The notes beneath the pieces were generated by a model that saw only the letters and a program-made list of their open reading frames with translations, made no database searches and had not been told where the DNA came from. Positions 44,299 through 53,284 of a stretch of DNA of 64,000 nt are shown here, in pieces. The stretch is from X23 sp050251575. Its GTDB lineage: Bacteria > Bacillota > Clostridia > SK-Y3. Both the position numbers and the translations under genes were made by a program. The stretch lies in NCBI GenBank assembly GCA_050251575.1, contig JBFWMP010000001.1:1-64000 (forward strand). Reading direction: 5' to 3'. The number at the start of each line of letters is the position of its first letter. The stretch's first letter is position 1.

Positions 44299-44844
44299 TC
44301 AAGCCTTTTTCATATATACCTTCGGCTTCAAAACACCTACAAACGGCAGGTTCCTGTAGTTCTCAGCATAGTCTAGTCCATATCCTACTACAAATTCATC
44401 AGGAATATCGAAGCCTTTGTAGTCTACATCCACCTGAACCTTTCTTCTTGCGGGCTTATTTAAAATAGTACAAATTTTCACGCTTTCAGGACCTCTGGAA
44501 ATTAATAATTCTTTCAAATACTTCAGTGTCAACCCACTATCAATGATGTCTTCCACAATAAGTATATGCTTCCCGTCAATATCGGTTTCTAAGTCCTTCA
44601 ATATTCTGACGACCCCTGACGTTGATGTTGAGGCTCCATAACTGGAAATAGCCATGAAATCCAGCTCAACCGGCACACTTATCTCTCTGATTAAATCAGT
44701 GGTGAATATGACTCCTCCCTTTAGGACACAAAGGATCATCAATTTTTTCCCTTCATAATCTTTACTAATAATTTCACCTAACTCTTTTGTTTTCTCCAAT
44801 AGTTGTTCTTTTGTCAATAATACTCTTTCAATATCTTCTATCAT
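44299..44844 (-). CDS. hpt: Hypoxanthine phosphoribosyltransferase
   Basis: The protein has 181 residues from the ATG at 44844, which has AGGAGG 7 nt upstream; the ATG at 44850 touches that site. The PRPP motif ILIVEDIIDSGLTL is present, with the early LKGGVIF and the late VVGYGLDY. It salvages hypoxanthine and guanine. It follows tilS within 3 nt and precedes ftsH. Confidence 0.96.
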   Translation of the reverse strand: MIEDIERVLLTKEQLLEKTKELGEIISKDYEGKKLMILCVLKGGVIFTTDLIREISVPVELDFMAISSYGASTSTSGVVRILKDLETDIDGKHILIVEDIIDSGLTLKYLKELLISRGPESVKICTILNKPARRKVQVDVDYKGFDIPDEFVVGYGLDYAENYRNLPFVGVLKPKVYMKKA

Positions 44845-44846
44845 TT

Positions 44847-46256
44847 TCATACCTCCTGAAACTCAATCATTAAGATCTCTTTTGTACCGGGGGTACATTT
44901 ATATTTATCACTCATTCTAAAACCTACCACCCATATAATATCCTGACCGCTGACAACTAGAGGGACAATATCCCTTTGATGCTTCGGCACCTTTAAATCT
45001 ATAAAAAAATCTTTTAGTTTTTTTGTCCCGGTCATCCCCAAAGGATTAAACTTATCTCCTAGTGACCGATTCCTTATATATATTTCCTCATTTAGCTTAT
45101 TATAATCAAAAGCTTTTGCATATTTATTAGATTCTATCCCTTTAAACTCATTCTTATCTACTATACGTGCTGTTACAAGCATACCTGCTTCTTTTACAAA
45201 TACTGTATCCCCTTGTTCCAACAAATATGAATAGCTTTTGTTTTCATTAGGATCTTCTTTATCCACAAAACATACTTTATCATAAATAAGTTCCATTCTT
45301 ATATTCCCGGGAAGATCCAGTGCTTTTCCGGCTCCTGTTCTCTCGGCAGAGTTTCTAATAAGTTGAAGTATTTCTTCAATATGTTTGTATTCTATATCTG
45401 TAGTATTCCCTTTAAAAACATGAATTGCCTTTCTTATAATCCGCCTTTGCACACTAGGATGCTGATTCATTATAAGCACTATCGGAATACTGACTTGTCT
45501 ATCATCATTTTCTATGTTTTTATACAGAAGCTCATTCACATATTCTTCAATAAACTGACTATCTTGTCTTATAAGCTCTGCATTTTTTACAGCAGTATGA
45601 ATAAAATTCGGATTATGATTTTCCACAATACGCGGTATCAAATCCCACCTTAGCCTGTTCCTCGTATATACTGTGTCAAGATTGGATTTATCCAAACGGG
45701 GATTCAAAGAATGAGTAAAGCAATATTCTTCTATCGCCTTTCTTTCCAATTCCAGAAGTGGTCGTATCACACCATCCTCACGAAATGGTTTGATACCTGA
45801 AAGTCCTTCCAAGCCAGCTCCACGAATAAATCTCATTACTATTGTTTCTGCCTGATCATTCATATTGTGTGCTACTGCGATTTTCCTCGCGCCCACTTGC
45901 CTGGCAGCTTGAAAAAAAAATGCATACCGTACTTCACGCCCGGCAGCTTCTTCTGAAATACCTCTTTCTTTTGATATCTTTTTTACATCTTCAGTTTTTA
46001 AAAAAAAAGGAATACTTAAATCTGCACAAAGCTTTTCTACATATGCAGCATCCTGATCTGCCATGCTTCCTCTTAATTGGTGGTTAACATGTGCAACATA
46101 TAATTTAATGTCATATTCATCCTTAAGCGTATTTAAGATGTGCAGCAAACATACTGAATCAGGTCCGCCGGACACACCTACCAACACACCATCACCGGGT
46201 GAAAGCATATTATATTTATCTATTGTTTTCTTTACTGTGTCAATCACATTGCTCAT
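44847..46256 (-). CDS. tilS: tRNA(Ile)-lysidine synthase
   Basis: The protein has 469 residues from the ATG at 46256. The N-terminal PP-loop is VGVSGGPDSVCLL, followed by HVNHQLRG and HNMNDQAET. A C-terminal TilS substrate-binding domain is present. It makes lysidine in tRNA-Ile(CAU). Its Shine-Dalgarno GGAG is part of the first unit of a period-7 repeat array. Confidence 0.95.
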   Translation of the reverse strand: MSNVIDTVKKTIDKYNMLSPGDGVLVGVSGGPDSVCLLHILNTLKDEYDIKLYVAHVNHQLRGSMADQDAAYVEKLCADLSIPFFLKTEDVKKISKERGISEEAAGREVRYAFFFQAARQVGARKIAVAHNMNDQAETIVMRFIRGAGLEGLSGIKPFREDGVIRPLLELERKAIEEYCFTHSLNPRLDKSNLDTVYTRNRLRWDLIPRIVENHNPNFIHTAVKNAELIRQDSQFIEEYVNELLYKNIENDDRQVSIPIVLIMNQHPSVQRRIIRKAIHVFKGNTTDIEYKHIEEILQLIRNSAERTGAGKALDLPGNIRMELIYDKVCFVDKEDPNENKSYSYLLEQGDTVFVKEAGMLVTARIVDKNEFKGIESNKYAKAFDYNKLNEEIYIRNRSLGDKFNPLGMTGTKKLKDFFIDLKVPKHQRDIVPLVVSGQDIIWVVGFRMSDKYKCTPGTKEILMIEFQEV

Positions 46257-46263
46257 CGTATCC

Positions 46264-46295
46264 ACTCCGAACTCCAGGCCCCAGGCTCCTAGCTA
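46264..46295. repeat. Degenerate period-7 array upstream of tilS
   Basis: The units ACTCCGA ACTCCAG GCCCCAG GCTCCTA GCTA fill the gap between dnaB and tilS. On the minus strand the first unit supplies the tilS ribosome-binding GGAG. Confidence 0.65.
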
Positions 46296-46301
46296 AAATC
46301 C

Positions 46302-47636
46302 TTAGTTGTGTACTCTTTCCAAATTTGCAAATTTTGTATACTCTCCCAGCCATACCAATTCTACTGTGCCGGTTGAACCGTTTCTATGCTTCGCTAGAAT
46401 ACATTCGGCAATATTCTTTTTATCCGTATCCGGATTATAATAATCATCTCTGTATAAAAACATCACGATGTCAGCATCCTGCTCTATCGCACCCGACTCT
46501 CTTAAATCACTGAGAATAGGACGGTGATCTGCTCTGGTTTCAGGGGCACGGCTTAACTGAGATAAAGTGACCACCGGCACATTTAACTCTTTTGCCAGTA
46601 TTTTCAAAGACCTCGATATTTCAGATATTTCCTGCTGGCGATTCTCAGTTCTGCCTCTCCCCTGCATCAGCTGCAAATAATCAATAACGATTAGCCCTAG
46701 ATTCTTCTCCATCTTCAATCTTCTGCATTTTGCACGTATTTCAGCCACTGATATCCCCGGGGTATCATCAATATAAATAGGAGCTTCCGAAAGCGGACCT
46801 ATCACCCGGGCAAGCTTTGGCCAGTCTTCATCCTGAAGTTCCCCTGTTCTTATCTTCTGGCTGTCAATCAACGCTTCAGACCATAACATCCTATTCACCA
46901 ATTGCTCCTTAGACATTTCAAGACTAAAAACAGCTACAGGAACTCCAGCATGTAAAGCCGCATATTGTGCGATATTCAATGCAAAGCTTGTCTTCCCCAT
47001 CGCCGGACGTGCTGCTATTAATATAAGGTCAGAAGGATGCAATCCGGAGGTTTTTCGATCAAGATCATTAAATCCTGTAGGTATACCGATAATCTTCCCT
47101 TTATTCTTAAATAGTTCTTCCAGCTTATCAAAACTTTCTATTAATATATCTTTAATAGGGGCGAAACCCTGATTTGTTCTTTTTTCAAGAATATCAAAAA
47201 TCTTCTTCTCGGCTTGATCTACTATAAAAGCTACTTCCTCGCCACCTTCAAAACTCATCGCAGCAATATCTGTGGAAGCTTTAATCAGCTTTCTCAATAT
47301 AGACTTTTCTTCAACAATCCTTGCATAGTATTTAACATTTGCTGTGGTAGCTATATCCGTGGCAACCCCAGCCAAATATTCTATGCCTCCTATCGCATCT
47401 ATGGAATTACGAAGCTTCAACTGTTCCGTAAGGGTAATCAGGTCTACCGGCTCATTCTGATCAAATAAATCCATCATCGCTTCAAAAATCTCTTTGTGAT
47501 CTCCTCGGTAAAAATCATCACTTTTAATTATTTCTGTAACAGTTGAAATCGCTTCTTTATCCAATAACATTGCACCTAGAATAGATTGTTCTGCTTCCAA
47601 ACTAAACGGTGGAATACGCCCTAATGGTATGTCCAT
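46302..47636 (-). CDS. dnaB: Replicative DNA helicase DnaB
   Basis: The protein has 444 residues from the ATG at 47636 (GGAG 7 nt upstream), giving MDIPLGRIPPFSLEAEQSIL. The N-terminal DnaB domain is followed by the RecA-like motor: ARPAMGKTSFALN, LVIDYLQLMQGRG and SDLRESGAIEQDADIVMFLYRDD. It unwinds DNA at the fork. It lies downstream of rplI, the standard Firmicutes order. Confidence 0.97.
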   Translation of the reverse strand: MDIPLGRIPPFSLEAEQSILGAMLLDKEAISTVTEIIKSDDFYRGDHKEIFEAMMDLFDQNEPVDLITLTEQLKLRNSIDAIGGIEYLAGVATDIATTANVKYYARIVEEKSILRKLIKASTDIAAMSFEGGEEVAFIVDQAEKKIFDILEKRTNQGFAPIKDILIESFDKLEELFKNKGKIIGIPTGFNDLDRKTSGLHPSDLILIAARPAMGKTSFALNIAQYAALHAGVPVAVFSLEMSKEQLVNRMLWSEALIDSQKIRTGELQDEDWPKLARVIGPLSEAPIYIDDTPGISVAEIRAKCRRLKMEKNLGLIVIDYLQLMQGRGRTENRQQEISEISRSLKILAKELNVPVVTLSQLSRAPETRADHRPILSDLRESGAIEQDADIVMFLYRDDYYNPDTDKKNIAECILAKHRNGSTGTVELVWLGEYTKFANLERVHN

Positions 47637-47652
47637 AATTTCACTCCATGTC

Positions 47653-47681
47653 AGTGGGGAGTGAATAGTGGGGAGTGGGGA
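47653..47681. repeat. AGTGGGGAGT-family repeat, copy 4
   Basis: AGTGGGGAGTGAATAGTGGG continues as GAGTGGGGA and lies 17 bp upstream of dnaB. Confidence 0.75.
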
Positions 47682-47766
47682 ATAAACCCCCTTCCCAACC
47701 ATCACTCTCCATCAATAGTTTTACTTAAAATAATATAGTGTTAAGAGTAGATTATTAGAAGTGTAT

Positions 47767-47796
47767 CTCCCCACTATCCACTCCTGACTCCTCACC
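47767..47796. repeat. AGTGGGGAGT-family repeat, copy 5
   Basis: CTCCCCACTATCCACTCCTG then ACTCCTCACC, the inverse orientation of copy 4, just downstream of rplI. Together copies 4 and 5 take up much of the rplI-dnaB gap. Confidence 0.7.
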
Positions 47797-47802
47797 AGAT
47801 AT

Positions 47803-48252
47803 TCATTTCTCTTCAACAACATTCACCTTAATCTTAGCACTTACTTCAGGGTAGACTTTTATTTCCACATCCATCGCACCCAAAGCTTTTATTGCTTCCG
47901 AAAGGTTTATTTTTCTTTTATCAACATCTATTTTATGTTGTTCTTGAAGCATGTCAGCAATATCCTTACTGGTAATAGAGCCGAACAACTTTCCATTTTC
48001 TCCTGCTTTTGCCTTCATGGTAACCGTCACTTTTGAAAGCTTTCCTGCAAGCTTTTTCGCCTCATCCAACTCTTTCTGTTTCTTAAACGCTTGAGCTGCT
48101 TTCTGACCTTCCAATGCATTCATATTTGATTTTGTTGCTTCAACGGCTAATCCCTTAGGAAATAAAAAGTTCTTTGCATAACCATCACTAACGTTAACCA
48201 TATCTCCCTTTTTGCCTTGTCCTTTTACATCAACCTGAAGTATTACCTTCAT
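47803..48252 (-). CDS. rplI: 50S ribosomal protein L9
   Basis: A 149-residue protein with the L9 N-terminal signature [29 protein letters not shown] and a C-terminal domain joined by the long helix. GGAGGGG precedes the ATG. Confidence 0.97.
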   Translation of the reverse strand: MKVILQVDVKGQGKKGDMVNVSDGYAKNFLFPKGLAVEATKSNMNALEGQKAAQAFKKQKELDEAKKLAGKLSKVTVTMKAKAGENGKLFGSITSKDIADMLQEQHKIDVDKRKINLSEAIKALGAMDVEIKVYPEVSAKIKVNVVEEK

Positions 48253-48299
48253 ATATAAACCCCTCCTATATATTCGTTTTATATTACCTTCTACGCCCT

Positions 48300-48352
48300 G
48301 CTCCTAGCTCCTAGCTCCTAGCTCCTAGCTCCTAGCTCCTAGCTCCTAGCTA
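48300..48352. repeat. Period-7 array (GCTCCTA)7
   Basis: Seven exact 7-bp units GCTCCTA plus GCTA lie between gdpP and rplI. The minus strand reads TAGGAGC, so every unit carries an AGGAG Shine-Dalgarno core, 50-100 nt before rplI. Confidence 0.95.
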
Positions 48353-48357
48353 TTATA

Positions 48358-50364
48358 TCAGCTCTTTTCACTCATCTCACTAAAATATTCTTCAATTGCA
48401 GTTCTAAGTTTTTTCTGAGCCATTTCCACCGGTATCTCCGGAAGCTGTGCTCCTGCAACTGTCAAATGCCCACCACCGCCTAACTTCTCAAGAATTACCT
48501 GAACATTAAGATCTCCTAAAGATCTCCCACTAATAATAGTTTCTCCATTTACATTGCACATCACAAACGAAGTTGTGATTCCAGTTATATTCAGTAACTC
48601 ATCCGCAGCCTGTGCGATAACAAGCTGAGCATCTTTAGTATTTTCCGGACATATGGAAATAGCAATATTCCCATTAAATATTTCTGCCGCCTTAATCGTA
48701 TTCGCTTTGGCAATAAACGTGTCTAAATCACTTTGAAACAATTGCTTTACGGAAGTAGTATCTACACCCATTCTCCTAAGATAGGAAGCAGCTTCGAAAG
48801 TCCTCACACCTGTCTTAAATGAAAAATTTTTGGTGTCTACTGCAATGCCAGCATAAAGAGCTTCTGCTTCCATAGAGCTTAATTTTACCTTTTCATCTAT
48901 ATATTGAAGAATCTCGGTAACCATTTCACAAGCTGATGACGCATATGGCTCATGGTAAGTAAGTACTGCATTCTCAATAAACTCAGCACCTCTACGGTGA
49001 TGATCAATCACAACCACATTATGTGTCCTTTTTAATAATTCAGGACATTCGGTAAAACTGGCACGATGAGTATCTACCACTATGACCAGCGTCTTCTCTG
49101 TAACAATATCTAATGCTTGATTTTGAGAAATAAATACATCATTATACTCTTCATCCTTCTCCAATCTTAACAGCAAGTTATTAACTGTCGGATTAAATGA
49201 GTCTAAAATGATATACGCATCTTTATCCTTATACCGGACACCTCTATATAAACCAATGGAAGCACCTACTGAATCTATATCTCCATGCTGGTGACCCATA
49301 ATAATAACCTGATCTGCCTGAGAGATCAATTCTCTAAGTGCATACGCCACCACCCTCGCTTTTACCTTGGTCCGTTTTTCCAACTCTCTTGTCTTTCCTC
49401 CATAAAATTTAAGATGTTCCCCATCCTTGATCACAACTTGATCTCCGCCTCTTCCAAGAGCAATATCAATAGCAGCTCTTGCATAGGTATCATTTTCAAG
49501 AATGGTCTTACCACTCAGCCCAATCCCTATACTCAAAGTCACCTGAATTTTATTTCCTGTATTAATTTCTTTTACGTTATCTAATATATCAAACTTCTTT
49601 TCTTCAAACTTAGACAGATATTTAGTCTCAAATATAAAAAGATATTTATCCCTTTCGTATTTTTTTATGGAACCATTAGTAAAAGAAACCCAGTTAGTAA
49701 GCCTTCTGTCTATCTCTGCTAAAACTTGCGGTCTATTTGCATCATCAGTATTTTGGATTACCTCGTCATAATTATCTATCATAATAATGCTTTGAATAAT
49801 TTTCTCGTCTTTATACTGTCCCTCCAACATAATCATCGCAGTGTTGTCAATCCAATATAATATAATCATATAATCAGACTCAAGCGTGGAATCTTTTTTT
49901 ACTGCATTTCCAACAATACGAAAGTGCCTTCCATTATAATACAGATCGAGAGACATGTTATCCTGACCTTCAACAATCTTTGGTACTTGAAAATCCTTGA
50001 TAAAATGTTGTATAGGTTGTTCAAAAAGTTCTTCATTATTAAATATTTCACCAAAACTTGAATTATACCATGTAATAATACCATTGAGCTGCAATACAAC
50101 CATAGGCAAAGGAAAATGCAGCAAGGTATCTTTGGTTGCAGAATCTACATAAAACGAAAGATTCTCAATATATTTTGTAACTTCTTGCATTTTTAAGCTT
50201 TTGTTTCTAGCATTATAATATAACAGATAGCAGAAAATAATAATTCCTATTATTGCTTCAACCCAGTGACCATAAACTGCAATAGCTCCTATTGAAATAA
50301 ATATAATCCACAGATAAAGACTAACTCCGGGAATCAATATTCCATCAAATTTTTTATTATCCAT
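48358..50364 (-). CDS. gdpP: GdpP-type cyclic-di-AMP phosphodiesterase
   Basis: A 668-residue protein with two N-terminal spans (about 12-50), a PAS-like domain, a degenerate GGDEF domain, and DHH/DHHA1 phosphodiesterase domains (GHQHGDIDSVGAS, VVIDHHRRG, LGGGGHLTVAG). It degrades c-di-AMP in the membrane. It overlaps the DUF2232 gene by 8 bp, the usual pairing. Confidence 0.94.
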   Translation of the reverse strand: MDNKKFDGILIPGVSLYLWIIFISIGAIAVYGHWVEAIIGIIIFCYLLYYNARNKSLKMQEVTKYIENLSFYVDSATKDTLLHFPLPMVVLQLNGIITWYNSSFGEIFNNEELFEQPIQHFIKDFQVPKIVEGQDNMSLDLYYNGRHFRIVGNAVKKDSTLESDYMIILYWIDNTAMIMLEGQYKDEKIIQSIIMIDNYDEVIQNTDDANRPQVLAEIDRRLTNWVSFTNGSIKKYERDKYLFIFETKYLSKFEEKKFDILDNVKEINTGNKIQVTLSIGIGLSGKTILENDTYARAAIDIALGRGGDQVVIKDGEHLKFYGGKTRELEKRTKVKARVVAYALRELISQADQVIIMGHQHGDIDSVGASIGLYRGVRYKDKDAYIILDSFNPTVNNLLLRLEKDEEYNDVFISQNQALDIVTEKTLVIVVDTHRASFTECPELLKRTHNVVVIDHHRRGAEFIENAVLTYHEPYASSACEMVTEILQYIDEKVKLSSMEAEALYAGIAVDTKNFSFKTGVRTFEAASYLRRMGVDTTSVKQLFQSDLDTFIAKANTIKAAEIFNGNIAISICPENTKDAQLVIAQAADELLNITGITTSFVMCNVNGETIISGRSLGDLNVQVILEKLGGGGHLTVAGAQLPEIPVEMAQKKLRTAIEEYFSEMSEKS

Positions 50365-51340
50365 GTTTCTCTCCCTTATGCTTTAACTTTCTAAAATCAA
50401 GAGTACTGTCCATTAAGGTCAAAACAATAAGAACATATATCGGATGCAATATAGGAATAACAACTGCTATTATTACCATAACGCCAAGACCTATCATATA
50501 TAAGATGGTTCTAATCAGACCGGGAATACCTTTCTTCTTTAAGAAAAAATCTAGTATAGAAACACCACAAACCATAAAAATCATTGCCAAAATCAGCGAA
50601 ATATTAGCAAATGCTGCTGAAAATGGTATGGATGTTATCAACATAGATAAAACAAAAGAAACTAAAAAAACAAAAGTAGTTTCTCTGTTTACCCCTAATT
50701 CTGAAAAGGCCGGCATATGCTTATAATCATAGCCAAACCGGGTTAGCAACGCTTTAGATAAATTCAATGCAATAAATCCGAAAAAAGCAGATGAAATAAT
50801 AAAAAACCCGGGAATCAAATAAGTAAACAAGTCCTTAAACACCTTCAAGTTATCTGTTGAAATCTGCACATCCTTGAATACTTTATTCATTTCTTCAACA
50901 CTTCTATCAAAGTCATTCAGGTATTGGCCTATCATCGCATCGATCTGATTAACTCCTTTCATATTACTAATAATAAAGATAATTAATAATAATGAAAAAA
51001 GGTACGCACCGGATGAAGATATCAATACCTTTTGGAAGTCCCATCTCCGTTTCATACCATACCCTAACACTAAACCTGGAAAAGAAAACCTCATCGCAGT
51101 GATAGAAGCAAACACAATCTCATTTGTAAGCAGGAGAATGAAAAAGTAAGCTATGAATGCTGAAAGAACAGCTGTCTTCTCATTATTCCTCACAGTAATA
51201 ATCACCAGTGGTATAGTACTTAAAAATACTGTATAAGTCATCCATGCTGGAATATAATACCCTATGATAACAAGAATAACTGTAATACCAGTAAGATAAG
51301 CTGTTTCCAACAGCCTTTTTATATTAAATTTATGATTCAT
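50357..51340 (-). CDS. DUF2232 (YybS-type) membrane protein
   Basis: A 327-residue protein with about eight membrane spans and a soluble loop (about 125-165). It is YybS-like by hydropathy, length and its fixed position upstream of gdpP. Its function is unknown; it may form part of an energy-coupling-type permease or a gdpP partner. GGAG precedes the ATG. Confidence 0.85.
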   Translation of the reverse strand: MNHKFNIKRLLETAYLTGITVILVIIGYYIPAWMTYTVFLSTIPLVIITVRNNEKTAVLSAFIAYFFILLLTNEIVFASITAMRFSFPGLVLGYGMKRRWDFQKVLISSSGAYLFSLLLIIFIISNMKGVNQIDAMIGQYLNDFDRSVEEMNKVFKDVQISTDNLKVFKDLFTYLIPGFFIISSAFFGFIALNLSKALLTRFGYDYKHMPAFSELGVNRETTFVFLVSFVLSMLITSIPFSAAFANISLILAMIFMVCGVSILDFFLKKKGIPGLIRTILYMIGLGVMVIIAVVIPILHPIYVLIVLTLMDSTLDFRKLKHKGEKHG

Positions 51341-51392
51341 TGTAAGAACTCCTTTTGTTCCTTCTACCCTACTAATAAGTGCACTGTCCCGG

Positions 51393-51749
51393 CTATCTAT
51401 TGGACTGATTTCGCTTATTAGTATCCCGCGCGAAATTTAAGTGTTTTGATAGTTCGGATAAATCATTATAATATTTTTCTAATTCATGACCTTCTATAAT
51501 CCCTAATCTTAGTTTATCCTCCATTTTCAAATCCACTGTATTATAACTTACTCCTAACCTTTTTGCTAATAAATAGCATATGACAATCAGATTAGAAATA
51601 GTTTCTGCCAGCACATCCTGCGCTCCATCTTTTACCCCATTCATCAAGTGCTTGAAAAGTGCAGCGACATCCGTTAAAAGTTCACTTTTCAGCCATTCAA
51701 TCATTTTAATATTACGAGTTATATCAATATCCCTGTCAAAAGGAGACAT
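51393..51749 (-). CDS. MazG-like family protein
   Basis: The protein has 118 residues from the ATG at 51749 (GAGGTG 6 nt upstream). SPFDRDIDITRNIKMIEWLKSELL and the helical pattern with DVLAETISNLIVICYLLAKRLGV resemble the MazG-like proteins of clostridia. Several acidic metal ligands of true MazG pyrophosphatases are not obvious, so activity is uncertain. It lies between pheA and DUF2232 on the same strand. Confidence 0.72.
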   Translation of the reverse strand: MSPFDRDIDITRNIKMIEWLKSELLTDVAALFKHLMNGVKDGAQDVLAETISNLIVICYLLAKRLGVSYNTVDLKMEDKLRLGIIEGHELEKYYNDLSELSKHLNFARDTNKRNQSNR

Positions 51750-51813
51750 GCCGTTCACCTCTTTGCTATTTAAAACCCTAGTATATTATACCATTCAGTC
51801 AAACAATTTACAA

Positions 51814-52641
51814 TCAGCAATCATAGTTCTCTACTGCATATGAGCCTAACATCTTAAAAAAGGATGTCTTCTTCTTAATCATGGTTAAAGCATCCTGCAC
51901 ATCCGATTGTTGCTGTTCACCCTCTATATCTACAAAAAATATATAATTCCCCAAGCTATTCTTCGCCGGTCTTGACTCAATCCGTGTCATATTGATATCC
52001 CAGAGATTTAATATCTGCAACACCCTATATAGACTTCCCGGCTTATTATCAGTGGAAAAGATCAAAGATGTCTTGCGCTGGTTTTGCTCATTGAAATACT
52101 CGGGAGTCACTACGATAAAGCGTGTGACATTGCTGTTATTGTCTTGTATAGAATCATGAAGTATCTCGAGATGATATTCCTTTGCAGCTTTTGGAGCAGC
52201 AATGGCAGCCCAGTCTTCATCAGATGAAGCGATCTGCTCCGCAGCCTGTGCCGTACTATATGTATAATGTATAGGAACATCCGGGTAGTACTTATTCAAG
52301 AAGTTTCTACACTGTCCTGCCGCCTGTGGATGTGTCAATATCATTGATATTCTGCCACAGTGCCCCTGCGAAACCATAAAGCTTTGTCTGACAGGAATAA
52401 TAATTTCTTTTTTTATTTTCAAATCCACGTCCCAAGCCATCATATCCAAAGTAACATTTACAGAGCCTTCGATAGAATTTTCTATCGGAACAATGCCTTC
52501 CTCCACTTCTCTCGCTTGGACAGCACGAATCAACTCTGCAATGTTAGTATATTGAACCAGTTCAATATCAGTATTGGCTGTGTAAGCTTCTGCTGCCTGC
52601 TGTGAGAAAGTACCCCTCGGCCCCATAAAACCTAATCTCAT
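51814..52641 (-). CDS. pheA: Prephenate dehydratase
   Basis: The protein has 275 residues from the ATG at 52641, giving MRLGFMGPRGTFSQQAAEAY, with AAAGGAG upstream. The catalytic domain has the Thr-containing NVTRFIVV. The C-terminal ACT domain has the Phe-binding ESRPAK motif, so feedback inhibition by phenylalanine is expected. It makes phenylpyruvate. It stands alone among replication and ribosomal genes, next to a MITE-like repeat. Confidence 0.95.
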   Translation of the reverse strand: MRLGFMGPRGTFSQQAAEAYTANTDIELVQYTNIAELIRAVQAREVEEGIVPIENSIEGSVNVTLDMMAWDVDLKIKKEIIIPVRQSFMVSQGHCGRISMILTHPQAAGQCRNFLNKYYPDVPIHYTYSTAQAAEQIASSDEDWAAIAAPKAAKEYHLEILHDSIQDNNSNVTRFIVVTPEYFNEQNQRKTSLIFSTDNKPGSLYRVLQILNLWDINMTRIESRPAKNSLGNYIFFVDIEGEQQQSDVQDALTMIKKKTSFFKMLGSYAVENYDC

Positions 52642-52740
52642 ACCTGCATACTCCTTTATCAGTGATAATATCCATTTTATATTCATATTAAACGCTTGTC
52701 AAACCTTTTGATTTTGCCAGCTGCTTGTTAAAATAAGCGA

Positions 52741-52931
52741 AATAAGTTAAAATGCCAAGGAAACCACTGAAAAAGTCAAATTCCGTTGAAAATTCCCCGA
52801 GATGTCATCCTGAACGTAAGTGAAGGATCTTAGCACTTAAGCAACTTTTAAGATTCTTCATTTCACTTCGTTTCATTCAGAATGACACAAGACGGGCTTT
52901 TTTAGTGGTTTCCCAGGCACTTTAACTTATT
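52741..52931. mobile_element. MITE-like element, copy 3, with extended inverted arms
   Basis: The core matches copies 1 and 2 (TGTCATCCTGAACG ... GAATGACA, with AGCACTTAAGCAACTTTTAA in the middle). Its ends GGAAACCACTGAAAAAG / CTTTTTTAGTGGTTTCC (52759-52913) continue outward into arms AATAAGTTAAAATGCC / GGCACTTTAACTTATT, so about 37 bp pair at each side with few mismatches. It fills most of the 328-bp gap between pheA and rpsR. Confidence 0.75.
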
Positions 52932-52937
52932 ATAATA

Positions 52938-52968
52938 ATAAAGCCAGCGCAGTTGCGCCGGCTTTATA
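52938..52968 (-). terminator. Terminator after rpsR
   Basis: The stem ATAAAGCC-GCGCA / TGCGC-GGCTTTAT has one mismatched pair and is followed by TTATTATTATAAT on the minus strand. It ends the rpsF-ssb-rpsR message. Confidence 0.75.
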
Positions 52969-52969
52969 A

Positions 52970-53251
52970 CTATTCAGAAGTATATGGCAATAAGGCAATG
53001 TGTCTTGCTCTCTTAATAGCTTGAGTAAGCTGTCTTTGGTGCTTTGCACAATTACCGCTGATTCTTCTTGGAAGAATCTTTGCTCTCTCAGAAATATATC
53101 TTCTTATTTTAGATATTTCTTTATAATCTATTGATTCAACTTTATCTACACAAAAACTACAAACTTTCCTTTTTGCTCTTCGTCCTCTGCCTCCGCGTTC
53201 TCCACGTTCACCGCGTTCTCCACGTTCGCTTCGTTCTCTTCTTTCAGCCAT
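52970..53251 (-). CDS. rpsR: 30S ribosomal protein S18 with an Arg/Glu/Gly-rich N-terminal extension
   Basis: The protein has 93 residues from the ATG at 53251 (GGAGG 7 nt upstream). From residue ~24 it is a normal S18, with a Cys-containing form (VCSFCVDKV ... GNCAKHQ) that could bind zinc. The first ~25 residues are a tandem-repeat tract, [20 protein letters not shown], encoded by near-9-bp DNA repeats. It is co-transcribed with ssb and rpsF. Confidence 0.95.
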   Translation of the reverse strand: MAERRERSERGERGERGERGGRGRRAKRKVCSFCVDKVESIDYKEISKIRRYISERAKILPRRISGNCAKHQRQLTQAIKRARHIALLPYTSE

Positions 53252-53284
53252 CATTCAACCTCCCTGCATCAAAATTCTGTCCCT

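Noticed and set aside
48300..48352. CRISPR-like array
   Set aside because: The units are 7 bp, directly tandem and without spacers; no cas genes are present.
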